From NCBI GenBank assembly GCA_041600415.1, contig JBFIKF010000001.1, positions 372,001 to 436,000 on the forward strand: DNA of 64,000 nucleotides. The letters run 5' to 3'. Under the pieces are notes generated by a model that made no database searches, was not told the origin of the DNA, and was given only the letters and a program-made list of their open reading frames with translations. Made by a program: the position numbers and the translations under genes. This DNA comes from JBFJKD01 sp041600415. Its GTDB lineage: Bacteria; Pseudomonadota; Gammaproteobacteria; Pseudomonadales; Porticoccaceae. This document shows, in pieces, positions 19,566 to 28,145 of this stretch. The first letter of the stretch is position 1; each line of letters starts with the position of its first letter.

Positions 19566-19607
19566 ACGTATTTGGACGTAAATTAATTCGAATGAGAGGA
19601 TGCTGTG

Positions 19608-20036
19608 ATGCAAGGATTAAAGTTGACGACATTGGCGGCCCTGCTTGTAGGGTTGAGTGCAACATCTCTGGTTATGGCAAAACAACCGGGGGATCAGGAT
19701 GTAAAAACCAGGGACAAAGTGGAACGCCATGTTAGCGGTAAGGACGGCAGGAATATTTACACGGACGAAAAAAAAGAAAAAGAGGAGAAGTTAAAACAAG
19801 ACCACGAAAAAGATCATGCGGATGATTTTTTAGAGGATGACGACGAATACAATGGCAAGCACAAGAATAAGCGGGAAAATATGCATGGTCGGGACGAGGG
19901 CGACGGGGCGTCTGGATTATACAAGCAGCACGATAAAAAAATGGATCAGGAACAAAAAGAGTTAGGTCGTGGTTCGGAGCAGGGTCAGGAGATGCGCGAA
20001 CAGCATAGCCGTAAGTGGTGGAAGTTCTGGGAATAA
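19608..20036 (+). CDS. Exported highly charged protein of unknown function
   Basis: A 142-residue protein I do not recognise. A signal peptide (MQGLKLTTLAALLVGLSATS, cut likely after VMA) is followed by a sequence almost wholly made of Lys, Glu, Asp, Gly, Gln and His, for example DEKKEKEEKLKQDHEKDHAD and DFLEDDDEY. No hydrophobic core is seen, so it is probably unfolded or becomes ordered on binding. It ends in aromatic residues, RKWWKFWE. The ATG at 19608 follows AGAGGA by seven bases; a GTG at 19605 is one codon earlier. It sits between mscS and a strong terminator. Confidence 0.7.
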   Translation: MQGLKLTTLAALLVGLSATSLVMAKQPGDQDVKTRDKVERHVSGKDGRNIYTDEKKEKEEKLKQDHEKDHADDFLEDDDEYNGKHKNKRENMHGRDEGDGASGLYKQHDKKMDQEQKELGRGSEQGQEMREQHSRKWWKFWE

Positions 20037-20057
20037 TAACCGAACGGTGTTTTATGC

Positions 20058-20085
20058 AATGGCCAGCTTAGCAGGCCATTTTTTT
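20058..20085 (+). terminator. Rho-independent terminator
   Basis: AATGGCC (20058-20064), a nine-base loop, GGCCATT (20074-20080), then a run of T to 20085. It ends the mscS/charged-protein transcript before the convergent aceK gene. Confidence 0.85.
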
Positions 20086-20163
20086 AGGCGCGGCAATGCA
20101 GGTTGACGCAAATATGGACTGTGGTTTCCCCGCTTTTTTCCAAATTATCGTAGGTACCTGTTA

Positions 20164-21918
20164 TCAGCTAGCGGCTGCCGCGCGGGAGAAACGCCGTTTG
20201 CGGCGGTAGGGAAATACGTCGACAATTTTCCCCGCGCGGATTTCACGCTGTATGTCCTGCCAAAATACCGGATCGTAGATGTCCATGTGTAGTTCCTCGA
20301 ATGCCTTTTTAGCCAGTGGGTTGCCGGAAAAAAACAGTCGGAACTGTTCCGGAAAAACGTCGTTTTGCGCAACCGTATACCAGGGCGTAGCTGACATTTC
20401 CTGTTCTTCGGTCTGGGGTTTGGGAATATGTCGGAAGTGGCAGTCGGTGAGTGGGCAAATTTCATCGTAATCGTAAAATACCACGCGCCCATGGCGGGTG
20501 ACGCCGAAATTTTTTAGCAACATGTCGCCGGGAAAAATGTTGGCTGCGGCGAGCTGTTTGATCGCATTGCCGTACTCGTCCATCACCTCGTGAGTTTGCT
20601 GGGGGTTGGCGTCTTGCAGGTAGATGTTAAGGGGGGTCATTCTACGTTCGGTGTATAGATGGCGAATCACCAGTTTGTTGCTCTGAAATAATAATAAAGA
20701 CGGCGCAAGGGTGCGCAATTCTTCGAGCACATCGGTGGAAAATCGATCCAGTGGAAAGCTGAGGTTGTGAAACTCCTGTGTGTCGGCCATCCGCCCTATA
20801 CGGTCGTGGCGGGAAACTATTTTATACTGTTCGCGCACAATTTCGTGTGTGACCTCCTTGGGGGGGTCGAATTTGTCTTTAATCACCTTAAAGACAATAT
20901 CGTAGGATGGCAGGGTAAACACGCTCATCACCATGCCTTTAATTCCGGGGGCAATGACAAATTGATCGGTTGAGTTTTCCAGGTGGTGCACCAGTTCGCG
21001 ATAAAATTCGGTTTTTGCGTGTTTCGGAAAACCCAGCGACGTGTATATTTCATAATCGCCTTTGTGCGGCAGTAATAATTTTAAAAAATGCAGGTACTCG
21101 TAAGGTGTCGGCGCATCAACCATAAAATGTGTTCTTGCAAAGCTGAAGACAACGCTCATTTCCTCCCTGTTAAAAAGTGCCGTATCCACAAATAGTCCAT
21201 TTTGTTCATTGTTGAGGATCGGCAGCACCATGGGGATGTGCATCGAATCGATGACTATGCGACCTACCAGATAAGCGGCTTTGCCGCGATAAAAAATTGA
21301 TTCCAGCACGTCAATTTTCACATCGTTGAGTCCGTCCCGGTGCAGTGTGCCAATATCTTCCGCAAAGGCGTTAGCGATATTGCGCACGTCCCTTTCCAGG
21401 TTTTCCCACGGAATGGAAAACTCTGATTCTGTCAATAATTGTCGAAAAGTGGGCGCAACGTCGGCATCGGTTTGGTAGCGCACGTAAATGCTATATTCGC
21501 TTTCAGGATCTTGTCGCCGTTGCGAAGGGAACACATAAATCAACGAGTTATCGATTTTATCGTGGTCGTTAATGTGGCCGAAAACGGAATTGAAGAATGT
21601 TTCCATAATCTGGAAGTTGGTGGAGTTATGCAGTAGTTGAGTGTAGATAAGTTTGGCCTGTCGCCAAAGTTCAAAATTTGTAATGTCCTTGGTGGTTACT
21701 GTCTCAAGCAACAGCGCTGTCTGCTGGACCTTGCGCTTGTACAGCTCAATACGCTCCTGATTGGCACTCTGTACCCCATGCCAGTCGGCCTTCTCAAAGC
21801 GCGCTTTGGCGCCAATGGTGATGTTGTGAAATTCGGCGAAGTAGCTGTGAAAGCCATTGTGAATGGTCTTGGCCATGCGGCGCGCGCTGCTGTTGCGCAT
21901 GGAAGCTTGTACGCTCAT
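20164..21918 (-). CDS. aceK: Isocitrate dehydrogenase kinase/phosphatase
   Basis: AceK phosphorylates and dephosphorylates isocitrate dehydrogenase, diverting isocitrate to the glyoxylate shunt during growth on acetate or fatty acids. The 584-residue protein is of normal length (E. coli 578). Family segments include GMVMSVFTLPSYDIVFKVIK (ATP-binding region), NIFPGDMLLKNFGVTRHGRV and VVFYDYDEI (kinase-like catalytic loop and metal-binding Asp). ATG at 21918. The presence of fatty-acid and valine degradation modules in the same window fits need for the glyoxylate shunt. The gene is not next to aceBA here; downstream lies only the mscS terminator. Confidence 0.95.
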   Translation of the reverse strand: MSVQASMRNSSARRMAKTIHNGFHSYFAEFHNITIGAKARFEKADWHGVQSANQERIELYKRKVQQTALLLETVTTKDITNFELWRQAKLIYTQLLHNSTNFQIMETFFNSVFGHINDHDKIDNSLIYVFPSQRRQDPESEYSIYVRYQTDADVAPTFRQLLTESEFSIPWENLERDVRNIANAFAEDIGTLHRDGLNDVKIDVLESIFYRGKAAYLVGRIVIDSMHIPMVLPILNNEQNGLFVDTALFNREEMSVVFSFARTHFMVDAPTPYEYLHFLKLLLPHKGDYEIYTSLGFPKHAKTEFYRELVHHLENSTDQFVIAPGIKGMVMSVFTLPSYDIVFKVIKDKFDPPKEVTHEIVREQYKIVSRHDRIGRMADTQEFHNLSFPLDRFSTDVLEELRTLAPSLLLFQSNKLVIRHLYTERRMTPLNIYLQDANPQQTHEVMDEYGNAIKQLAAANIFPGDMLLKNFGVTRHGRVVFYDYDEICPLTDCHFRHIPKPQTEEQEMSATPWYTVAQNDVFPEQFRLFFSGNPLAKKAFEELHMDIYDPVFWQDIQREIRAGKIVDVFPYRRKRRFSRAAAAS

Positions 21919-21940
21919 ATTAAATTTGGCCAGGCAGGGA

Positions 21941-22606
21941 TTATAAATCGAGGTCTTCGCGCAAGGCTTGCAGGCGGCGCTGACGTTCTTCTCGTGTCAT
22001 GGGTTCTTCAGACTGTTGTTCGAGAGCAGGTGGCTCATCAATGGTCAATTCCGCGCCGCCAACCACATCGCGGCACAGTGCAAGATAGTGGCGTTGAAAA
22101 ATTGGCCAGGAGACCCCTTCGGGCTGGCTGGCCAGGTTGTGCCAACCGGTTTTTTTACCAGCGTGGTACACCGCGGGGTGTGACCATTGCTGTGCGGTTT
22201 TGGGGCTCGGGGCGTTACTGGCCTCCGCGTAGGCGTCGCGTACATCCGGCAGTCCGTAGTGGGTGCCACAACTCAGGCAGGCGCTGAGCATTTTATGTAA
22301 GGTCGGCAGGTAGTCGGAGTTTTCAATAACAATTTTGGCGCCGTCGAGAATCTGCTCGGGCGTAAATAGTTTCAGGGATTCCAGCCACAGACGTTTGGCC
22401 TGATTAAGTAGCTGCGTATCGGCAAACGCGGCGTAGAACTGGTTGTGGTAGTTGATGCGAAACAGAGCAAAAACCTGGTTAATCGTGTCAACCAGCGCTT
22501 GATCGAAAGGCTGAGCGTCAGTTGGCCCAGCTGCGGTCGCTAAGTTCTTCTGCGATGTCACGATGTCGTGTACTGCGTCCTGGATTGGATCTTTGCTGTG
22601 TGCCAT
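21941..22606 (-). CDS. Phage lambda P-like replicative helicase loader
   Basis: A 221-residue protein resembling the lambda replication protein P family, which loads DnaB helicase. Similar features are the early INQVFALFRINYHNQFYAAF, RLWLESLKLFTPEQILDGAK, then LPTLHKMLSACL and GLPDVRDAYAEA, arranged as in lambda P (233 residues). The C terminus is charged (EERQRRLQALREDL). Its first 89 bp overlap the 3' end of the DnaT-like gene in another frame, which implies coupled synthesis. No phage structural, integrase or repressor genes are near, so it looks like a resident chromosomal gene. The assignment rests on my reading of the family pattern. Confidence 0.72.
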   Translation of the reverse strand: MAHSKDPIQDAVHDIVTSQKNLATAAGPTDAQPFDQALVDTINQVFALFRINYHNQFYAAFADTQLLNQAKRLWLESLKLFTPEQILDGAKIVIENSDYLPTLHKMLSACLSCGTHYGLPDVRDAYAEASNAPSPKTAQQWSHPAVYHAGKKTGWHNLASQPEGVSWPIFQRHYLALCRDVVGGAELTIDEPPALEQQSEEPMTREERQRRLQALREDLDL

Positions 22607-23621
22607 GGTTACTCACTGTTGAACTGTAATCGCGATGATAAGCCCATTGCCGTTTGGCGTATTGCAGAAACTTGGTATTCCATGCGTTGGACGCATGGCC
22701 AGTATCGCGCCAGTACAGAATAAATTCCGGTACGATATTTTCCGCGAACGGGCGTTCGATGTTGGCCAGTGCCAATACCTCGTAGACGGTGTGCGCCGGC
22801 TGCCAGTCTGGATCAATCGGGCGCGGTTCGCTGTCGTGCTCAATGGTCGTTGAATAACGCGCCCATTGCCGCTTTACGTGCTGAATAAACTGCGTGTTCC
22901 AGGTGCTGGATGCGGTGCCCCGCTCCCGCCAGTAGAGAATAAATTCGGGAATGGCGTCTTCGACAAAGTTACTATTAATGTCAGCCTGGCGGGTCAGGAT
23001 ATGCATGGCGTCGGCGGAAGGGCGCCAATCCTGTGGGATGCCTGTCTCCTGCTCCTTGCGGGCCACCTGGGTTTCCTGCTCGCGCCACAGGCGCAGCACG
23101 TGCTTGATAAATCGCGATCCCCAGCTATAGCGTGGCTCCTGGCGCTCGTTCCAGTAGGTCACAAATTCAGGGACCTGCTGCAGGGCAAACTCCCGCGGAA
23201 TGCTGTACAGCGCAAGTTGACTGAGCACGTCTTTTTCCGGTTGCCAGCTGGTGGCAATGGTGTTGGCGCTGCGTGGCCGTGGCGCAGGCGTTGCTGCGAC
23301 CGGCGCGGCTACGGGCACTGTCGTGTCATTAAACGCAAAGCGCAGACTGTCGCCGATATTGAGTGGCGGCGAGCCGATCAGCAGTACGCCCTGATCCCGC
23401 AGATCGCTGGTAATGCGCTGAATATCCGCGACGCGCCAGAATGGCAGAATCCGCAGCAGCTGCTCCACCCCGATATCCAGCCACACAAAACCGTTGCGCT
23501 GCTCGGGCTGTCCATGCAGCTGTGCATCGTGCAGCGTTTGCAGCAGGATGGCCTGCTCCAGACCAAGGGTCGCGGCAAGTTGCGGAGAGAAAACCAGGGG
23601 TTTTTCGAAGATCAGTGGCAT
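22518..23621 (-). CDS. DnaT-like primosomal protein with three DnaT DNA-binding domains
   Basis: A 367-residue protein. Residues 1-95 look like a winged-helix replication-initiator domain (QAILLQTLHDAQL ... GFVWLDIGVEQLLRILPFWR). After a Pro/Ala linker, three copies of the DnaT ssDNA-binding domain follow at about 126-182, 199-256 and 273-330. Each has W(Q/R)P at its start, PEF(V/I)xYW in the middle and a WxxxFxxxxxRxW end. E. coli DnaT (179 residues) has one such domain and helps PriA/PriB/PriC reload DnaB. The next gene encodes a lambda-P-like loader overlapping by 89 bp, so the two probably act together in replication restart. ATG at 23621. Confidence 0.75.
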   Translation of the reverse strand: MPLIFEKPLVFSPQLAATLGLEQAILLQTLHDAQLHGQPEQRNGFVWLDIGVEQLLRILPFWRVADIQRITSDLRDQGVLLIGSPPLNIGDSLRFAFNDTTVPVAAPVAATPAPRPRSANTIATSWQPEKDVLSQLALYSIPREFALQQVPEFVTYWNERQEPRYSWGSRFIKHVLRLWREQETQVARKEQETGIPQDWRPSADAMHILTRQADINSNFVEDAIPEFILYWRERGTASSTWNTQFIQHVKRQWARYSTTIEHDSEPRPIDPDWQPAHTVYEVLALANIERPFAENIVPEFILYWRDTGHASNAWNTKFLQYAKRQWAYHRDYSSTVSNHGTQQRSNPGRSTRHRDIAEELSDRSWAN

Positions 23622-23741
23622 AGCCGGACTCTAGCAGATATCTGCGGGCGTGCTAAGAGCAGCAACGCAGTTTGTGGTGACCACGGGCTCGCGGTAGGAT
23701 GCGCCTGAGCCGTTAACCCGATAACCAGAGTAGAAACTCCC

Positions 23742-25109
23742 TTGGCTAAAAAGAAAGCGCATGCCTATGTTTGCAACGATTGTGGTGCCGATTTCACCAA
23801 GTGGCAGGGGCAGTGTGCCGAGTGCGGTGCCTGGAATACTTTAACTGAGCTACGGCTTGGATCCGGTACCGGCCGCGCAGCGGCACTGGGCGGTTTTTCC
23901 GGTACGGCGGACGGCAACATCAATACTCTGGCGGATATTGAGGTGGACGAGCTGCCGCGCCTCGCCACTGGGGCCAGTGAATTCGACCTGGTGCTGGGAG
24001 GTGGTCTGGTGGCCGGCTCCTGTGTCTTGATCGGCGGTAATCCCGGCGCCGGGAAAAGCACGTTGTTACTGCAGATCATGTGTTACCTCGCCGCGCGCCA
24101 CTCGGCGCTGTACGTGACGGGTGAGGAATCGCCCCAGCAAATCGCCATGCGCGCCCGACGTCTGGGCTTGCCGGTGGACAAGTTACAGATCATGGCGGAA
24201 ACCAGCACCGAGGTGGTGTGTGCGACGGCGGCAAAATACGCGCCGAAAATCCTGGTGGTGGACTCGATACAGGTCATGCACTGCGACGATATCGCGTCTG
24301 CGCCAGGCAGTGTTTCCCAGGTGCGGGAGAGCGCGGCCCTGCTGGTGCGCCACGCCAAACGCAGTGGCTCTATTCTGCTGCTGGTTGGCCACGTCACCAA
24401 GGAGGGATCGCTGGCGGGCCCCAAGGTGCTGGAGCACATGATCGACTGCTCGCTGATGCTGGAGGGCTCCCACGACAATCGTTTCCGCACCCTGCGCAGT
24501 CACAAAAATCGTTTTGGGGCGGTTAACGAACTGGGCGTATTTGCCATGACCGAGCACGGGCTCAAGGACGTAGCGAATCCCTCGGCAATTTTTCTACAAC
24601 GCAGCGACGAGATTGCCTCCGGCAGTGTGGTGATGGTGGTCTGGGAAGGTACCCGCCCGTTGCTGGTGGAGTTGCAGGCGCTGGTGGACGACAGCCATCT
24701 GGGTAATCCGCGGCGGGTTGCCGTGGGGTTGGAGCACAATCGCCTGGCGATGTTGCTGGCGGTACTCCACCGCCACGGCGGGGTTATGGTTGGCGATCAG
24801 GATGTGTTCGTCAACGTTGTTGGTGGGGTCAAGGTGCTGGAGCCGAGTGCGGATCTGGCGCTGATTTTATCCATCGTCTCCAGCTTTCGCGATCGCCCTT
24901 TGCCCCGCGATCTGGTGGTGTTTGGCGAGGTTGGGCTGGCGGGGGAGATTCGCCCGGTTCCAAGTGGTCAGGAACGCCTGCGGGAGGCCGCCAAGCACGG
25001 CTTTACCCGCGCCATTATTCCGGCTGGAAATGCGCCACAGAAAAAAATTCCGGGCATGGAAGTGGTGCCAGTACGCAAAATTACCGAAGCGCTGGAAGCG
25101 CTGTACTGA
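23742..25109 (+). CDS. radA: DNA repair protein RadA (Sms)
   Basis: RecA-like branch-migration ATPase in recombinational repair. The 455-residue protein starts with a four-Cys zinc motif (CNDCGADFTKWQGQCAEC), then Walker A GGNPGAGKST, the RadA-specific KNRFG motif (SHKNRFGAVNELGVF), and a C-terminal Lon-like domain with FGEVGLAGEIRPV. The start is TTG at 23742, giving MAKKKAHAYVC, which fits the family start. It diverges from the DnaT-like gene, so two replication/repair loci share this 120-bp intergenic region. Confidence 0.95.
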   Translation: MAKKKAHAYVCNDCGADFTKWQGQCAECGAWNTLTELRLGSGTGRAAALGGFSGTADGNINTLADIEVDELPRLATGASEFDLVLGGGLVAGSCVLIGGNPGAGKSTLLLQIMCYLAARHSALYVTGEESPQQIAMRARRLGLPVDKLQIMAETSTEVVCATAAKYAPKILVVDSIQVMHCDDIASAPGSVSQVRESAALLVRHAKRSGSILLLVGHVTKEGSLAGPKVLEHMIDCSLMLEGSHDNRFRTLRSHKNRFGAVNELGVFAMTEHGLKDVANPSAIFLQRSDEIASGSVVMVVWEGTRPLLVELQALVDDSHLGNPRRVAVGLEHNRLAMLLAVLHRHGGVMVGDQDVFVNVVGGVKVLEPSADLALILSIVSSFRDRPLPRDLVVFGEVGLAGEIRPVPSGQERLREAAKHGFTRAIIPAGNAPQKKIPGMEVVPVRKITEALEALY

Positions 25110-25130
25110 AGTCCGCTACAATGCTCCCGC

Positions 25131-25345
25131 GCTGTGGTCCCCTTCGGGGGCCAAGAGGGAATTCAAGGCAGTTCGCGTTACTGCGAACGGCTAACTGAAG
25201 CTGATCCCGCAACTGTATCCGGCGAGAAACCCCACGGGGAAACGTCTGACCGATTTTTTTGAATTGGACAGGGTTTTCCAGGCCACTGACTTCGGTCGGG
25301 AAGGCGGGTGATTTCGACGACCCGAGAGCCAGGAGACCTGCCGCA
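25131..25345 (+). promoter_or_regulatory. Cobalamin riboswitch
   Basis: The 420-bp leader between radA and the TonB receptor holds the conserved adenosylcobalamin aptamer elements in order: AAGAGGGAA at about 25153, GCTGATCCCGCAACTGTAT around 25199-25217, and the B12 box AGAGCCAGGAGACCTGCCG at 25325-25343. The stretch 25346-25529 should contain the expression platform; ACCGCC and GGGCGGT (about 25390-25404) can pair. When cobalamin is abundant the element is expected to shut off the downstream receptor and membrane protein genes. Confidence 0.93.
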
Positions 25346-25529
25346 GCGGCGTTGTTTTTCAATGGTCGGGTTTACTGTTGAAGGCGAACCGCCGTATGGG
25401 CGGTGGTCCGCGATAGCAACGCTTGTTTAGTGGCAGCGGTGTTGTTAGCGCGAAGTGACCGGTCCCTTTTTTAGTCCCTTTCCCGTGACTCCCCGCTTCT
25501 GTTTATGGTTGTTATCACAGAGGCATACT

Positions 25530-27464
25530 ATGTTTATCAGAAAATTATCCACGCTGACCCTGTTGGCGGTGTTCGGCAGTGCCCTAACGGCAGATAACGC
25601 AAACGCCGTGCAAAAGACCCCAGCGGACGCAATTGACGCAGAAGTTGTCGTTACCGCAACCCGCTCTCCCTACAGTATTCAGCGCGTACCGGCCACGGTG
25701 CGGGTAATAAGCCAGGAAGATATTCACAACAGCGCGGCGCGCAATGTGGCCGATCTGCTGCGCAACCAGGGCACGGTGCAGGTGCGCGACAGCATGGGAA
25801 ATGGGCGCGATGCCAGTCTGTCCCTGCGCGGGTTTGGGGCCAGCGCCAATGCGTTGGTGCTGGTGGACGGACGCAAGCTGAACAACTCTGATCTGGGGGG
25901 CCCCGATCTCACCGCCATTGCCCTGAGCGATGTGGAGCGCATTGAGATACTGGAGGGTGGCGCCGGGGCGCTGTACGGCGACCAGGCTGTGGGTGGGGTG
26001 ATCAACATCATTACCCGCAAAGTCGACCGACGCCAGGGGCAGGTGGCGGTGGGCCGGGGTAGTTACGACGGGGAAAACTACCGCGCCAGTTACAGCGGTG
26101 CGCTGGATAGCGGCTGGTACTACCGCCTGGCCTCGGACCTGGACCGCAGCGATGGTTACCGGGATGACAGCAATGTGAACTACGAAAACTATTCCACCGC
26201 GGCGGGTTACCGCTACGGGGCTGGCGAAGTGTTTGTGGACGGTCGTCACACCGACAGCGAATATCGCCTGACGGGCGCCCTGTCCGCCGCTGCCGTGCGC
26301 GACGACCGCCGCCAGGCGGGTTCCAGTTTCAACAACTACGCAGCGGATACCCGCGCGTTTCGCGCTGGCATTGACCATCAATTCAGCGATGGGATACAGC
26401 TACTGGCGACCTACAGCGACCGGGACGAGGATGTGCTGATCAGGGCCACGTCCGGGTTTGGTGACACAGTGACCGTGCAGTCCCGGCGAGTGAAATCTTT
26501 TGATCCCCGAATTATCTTGACCGGTGACAAGGTGCGCCTGACTGTCGGCAGTGATATCGAACGGGTGGATTATGATTTTGCCCTGGATTTTGGTTTTGGT
26601 TTTTCCGGGAGTAGTCATCAAAATCATAAGCGCAGCGAATATGCGCAGCTACTGTACACGCCCCTTGAGAACCTGGAACTGATGGCAGCAGTGCGCCACG
26701 CCATGTTGGATACCAGGGTGGAGCCATTTGGCATTCGCTACGATCAGGGTGCCACCGTGCAGCAGCTGGGAGCGCTGTGGCGGGGCGACAACTGGCGCAT
26801 ACATCTTAATCGGGACGAAACGTTCCGCTTCCCTCTGGCGGATGAAAATGTCGATTTTTTTGGTGTAATCAACCCGCTGCGGGTACAGCGCGGGGTGGCC
26901 TGGGAGCTAGGTGGCTCGCGCCAGTGGCAGACGCTCGAGCTGAATATCGCATTGTTTGAACAAAATAACAGCGATGAAATTGGTTTTGATCCGGCTGCGG
27001 GTTTGTGGGGAGCGAATACCAATTTTGACGATACCCGCCGCCGTGGTCTCACTACAGAAGTACGTTGGCAGGCGACGACGGATCTGGATGTGCGCGGCAC
27101 CTATACCTATATCGATGCGCGCTTTATGGACGGTCGGTACGACGGTAACCGGGTGCCGGACGTGGCGCGGGAGCTGATTAAACTGAATGCCAATTATGTC
27201 ATCACACCAGCCGCCAGTATTTTTGCCGAGCTGGTGTACACCGGTTCCCAAACCCTGGACCTGGCTAACGCGGCGGAAACCCTGGGCGGGTACACGGTGG
27301 CTAACGTTGCCGCTACCCTGCATTGGCAGGCGTGGACGTTACAGGCGCGTATCAACAATATTACTGGTAAAGAGTACAGTGAATTTGTTACCTTCTTTTT
27401 TACCAAAGGGCTATACCCCTCACCGGAACGCAACGGGATGCTGACCCTGAGCTATGATTTTTAA
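25530..27464 (+). CDS. btuB: TonB-dependent outer-membrane receptor, probable vitamin B12 receptor
   Basis: Outer-membrane beta-barrel of 644 residues that should import cobalamin using TonB energy. A signal peptide (MFIRKLSTLTLLAVFGSALT) leads to a TonB-box-like stretch EVVVTATR, a plug domain (TVRVISQEDIHNS ... LRGFGASANALVLVDGRKLN, VERIEILEGGAGALYGDQAV) and a barrel ending with the aromatic SYDF. The length is close to BtuB. The B12 riboswitch directly upstream is the main reason for naming cobalamin as the substrate. ATG at 25530 is the start that gives the signal peptide; the upstream open frame to 25455 is leader RNA. Confidence 0.88.
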   Translation: MFIRKLSTLTLLAVFGSALTADNANAVQKTPADAIDAEVVVTATRSPYSIQRVPATVRVISQEDIHNSAARNVADLLRNQGTVQVRDSMGNGRDASLSLRGFGASANALVLVDGRKLNNSDLGGPDLTAIALSDVERIEILEGGAGALYGDQAVGGVINIITRKVDRRQGQVAVGRGSYDGENYRASYSGALDSGWYYRLASDLDRSDGYRDDSNVNYENYSTAAGYRYGAGEVFVDGRHTDSEYRLTGALSAAAVRDDRRQAGSSFNNYAADTRAFRAGIDHQFSDGIQLLATYSDRDEDVLIRATSGFGDTVTVQSRRVKSFDPRIILTGDKVRLTVGSDIERVDYDFALDFGFGFSGSSHQNHKRSEYAQLLYTPLENLELMAAVRHAMLDTRVEPFGIRYDQGATVQQLGALWRGDNWRIHLNRDETFRFPLADENVDFFGVINPLRVQRGVAWELGGSRQWQTLELNIALFEQNNSDEIGFDPAAGLWGANTNFDDTRRRGLTTEVRWQATTDLDVRGTYTYIDARFMDGRYDGNRVPDVARELIKLNANYVITPAASIFAELVYTGSQTLDLANAAETLGGYTVANVAATLHWQAWTLQARINNITGKEYSEFVTFFFTKGLYPSPERNGMLTLSYDF

Positions 27465-27479
27465 CGGAGTGCTTTACTG

Positions 27480-27995
27480 ATGAAACACCAAGCGACTGTG
27501 ACCATAATCTGCGCCATTCTGCTGGCGGCGCTAAGCCGGTTGATTCCCCATCCACCTAATTTTTCCCCGGTGATTGCCATGGCGTTGTTCGCCGGGGCGA
27601 GTCTGGCGGACCGGCGGCTGGCGTTAATTGTGCCGTTGGCGGCCATGTTGCTGTCCGACCTGCTGCTCGGCTTCCACGGCACCATGGTGTTTGTCTATGT
27701 AGCCATGGCGCTGGTGGTGCTAGGTGGGCGCTGGCTGGGGAGGCGCCGTGGCCCCTGGTTGCTGACCAGTGCTGCAGTGGGTGGATCCCTCCTGTTTTTT
27801 GTCGTCAGCAACCTGGGTGTCTGGCTTGGCGGGGGTCTGTATCCCTTATCGGGTGCCGGGTTGCTGGCCTGTTTTATCGCTGCGCTGCCGTTTTTGCACA
27901 CCACGCTCCTGTCCACATTGCTGTACGGTGGCCTGTTTGTCGCGGTGGAGCGATGGGCAGTGGGCCGCGCGAAAGCAGGGCTGGCATTGGTTTAA
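27480..27995 (+). CDS. DUF6580-like membrane protein, candidate cobalamin-related transporter
   Basis: A 171-residue integral inner-membrane protein with about five to six hydrophobic helices. The N-terminal half has NFSPVIAMALFAGASLADRR and MLLSDLLLGFHGTM, the pattern I associate with DUF6580. Its fold size resembles the S-components of ECF vitamin transporters. It starts 16 bp after the receptor stop, so it is cotranscribed with the receptor and thus under riboswitch control. A role in moving cobalamin or a precursor across the inner membrane is a context inference. A strong hairpin terminator follows. Confidence 0.7.
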   Translation: MKHQATVTIICAILLAALSRLIPHPPNFSPVIAMALFAGASLADRRLALIVPLAAMLLSDLLLGFHGTMVFVYVAMALVVLGGRWLGRRRGPWLLTSAAVGGSLLFFVVSNLGVWLGGGLYPLSGAGLLACFIAALPFLHTTLLSTLLYGGLFVAVERWAVGRAKAGLALV

Positions 27996-28090
27996 GGACC
28001 GACAGTGGTTAGACGAATTGCATTTTAACCACGGCCATTTAGAGTGGGGGCCGTTGTCAGGACAGGTTTCCAGCGCAATTGAAAGGGTAT

Positions 28091-28127
28091 AAAAAACGCC
28101 GGAGCTGTTGCCAGCCCGGCGTTTTTT
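28091..28127. terminator. Bidirectional rho-independent terminator
   Basis: AAAAAACGCCGG (28091-28102) pairs exactly with CCGGCGTTTTTT (28116-28127) across a 13-base loop. With A-tract and T-tract on both sides it can end transcripts from the B12 operon (plus) and amt (minus). Confidence 0.92.
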
Positions 28128-28145
28128 GTGGGAGGTGACACTCCG

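Noticed and set aside
21941..23621. Prophage remnant explaining the lambda-P-like gene
   Set aside because: No integrase, repressor, structural or lysis genes flank it; neighbours are aceK and radA, both housekeeping genes.
22866..23708. 280-codon plus-strand frame opposite the DnaT-like gene
   Set aside because: Shadow of the minus-strand gene, which has three matching domain repeats; the plus frame has no domain pattern.
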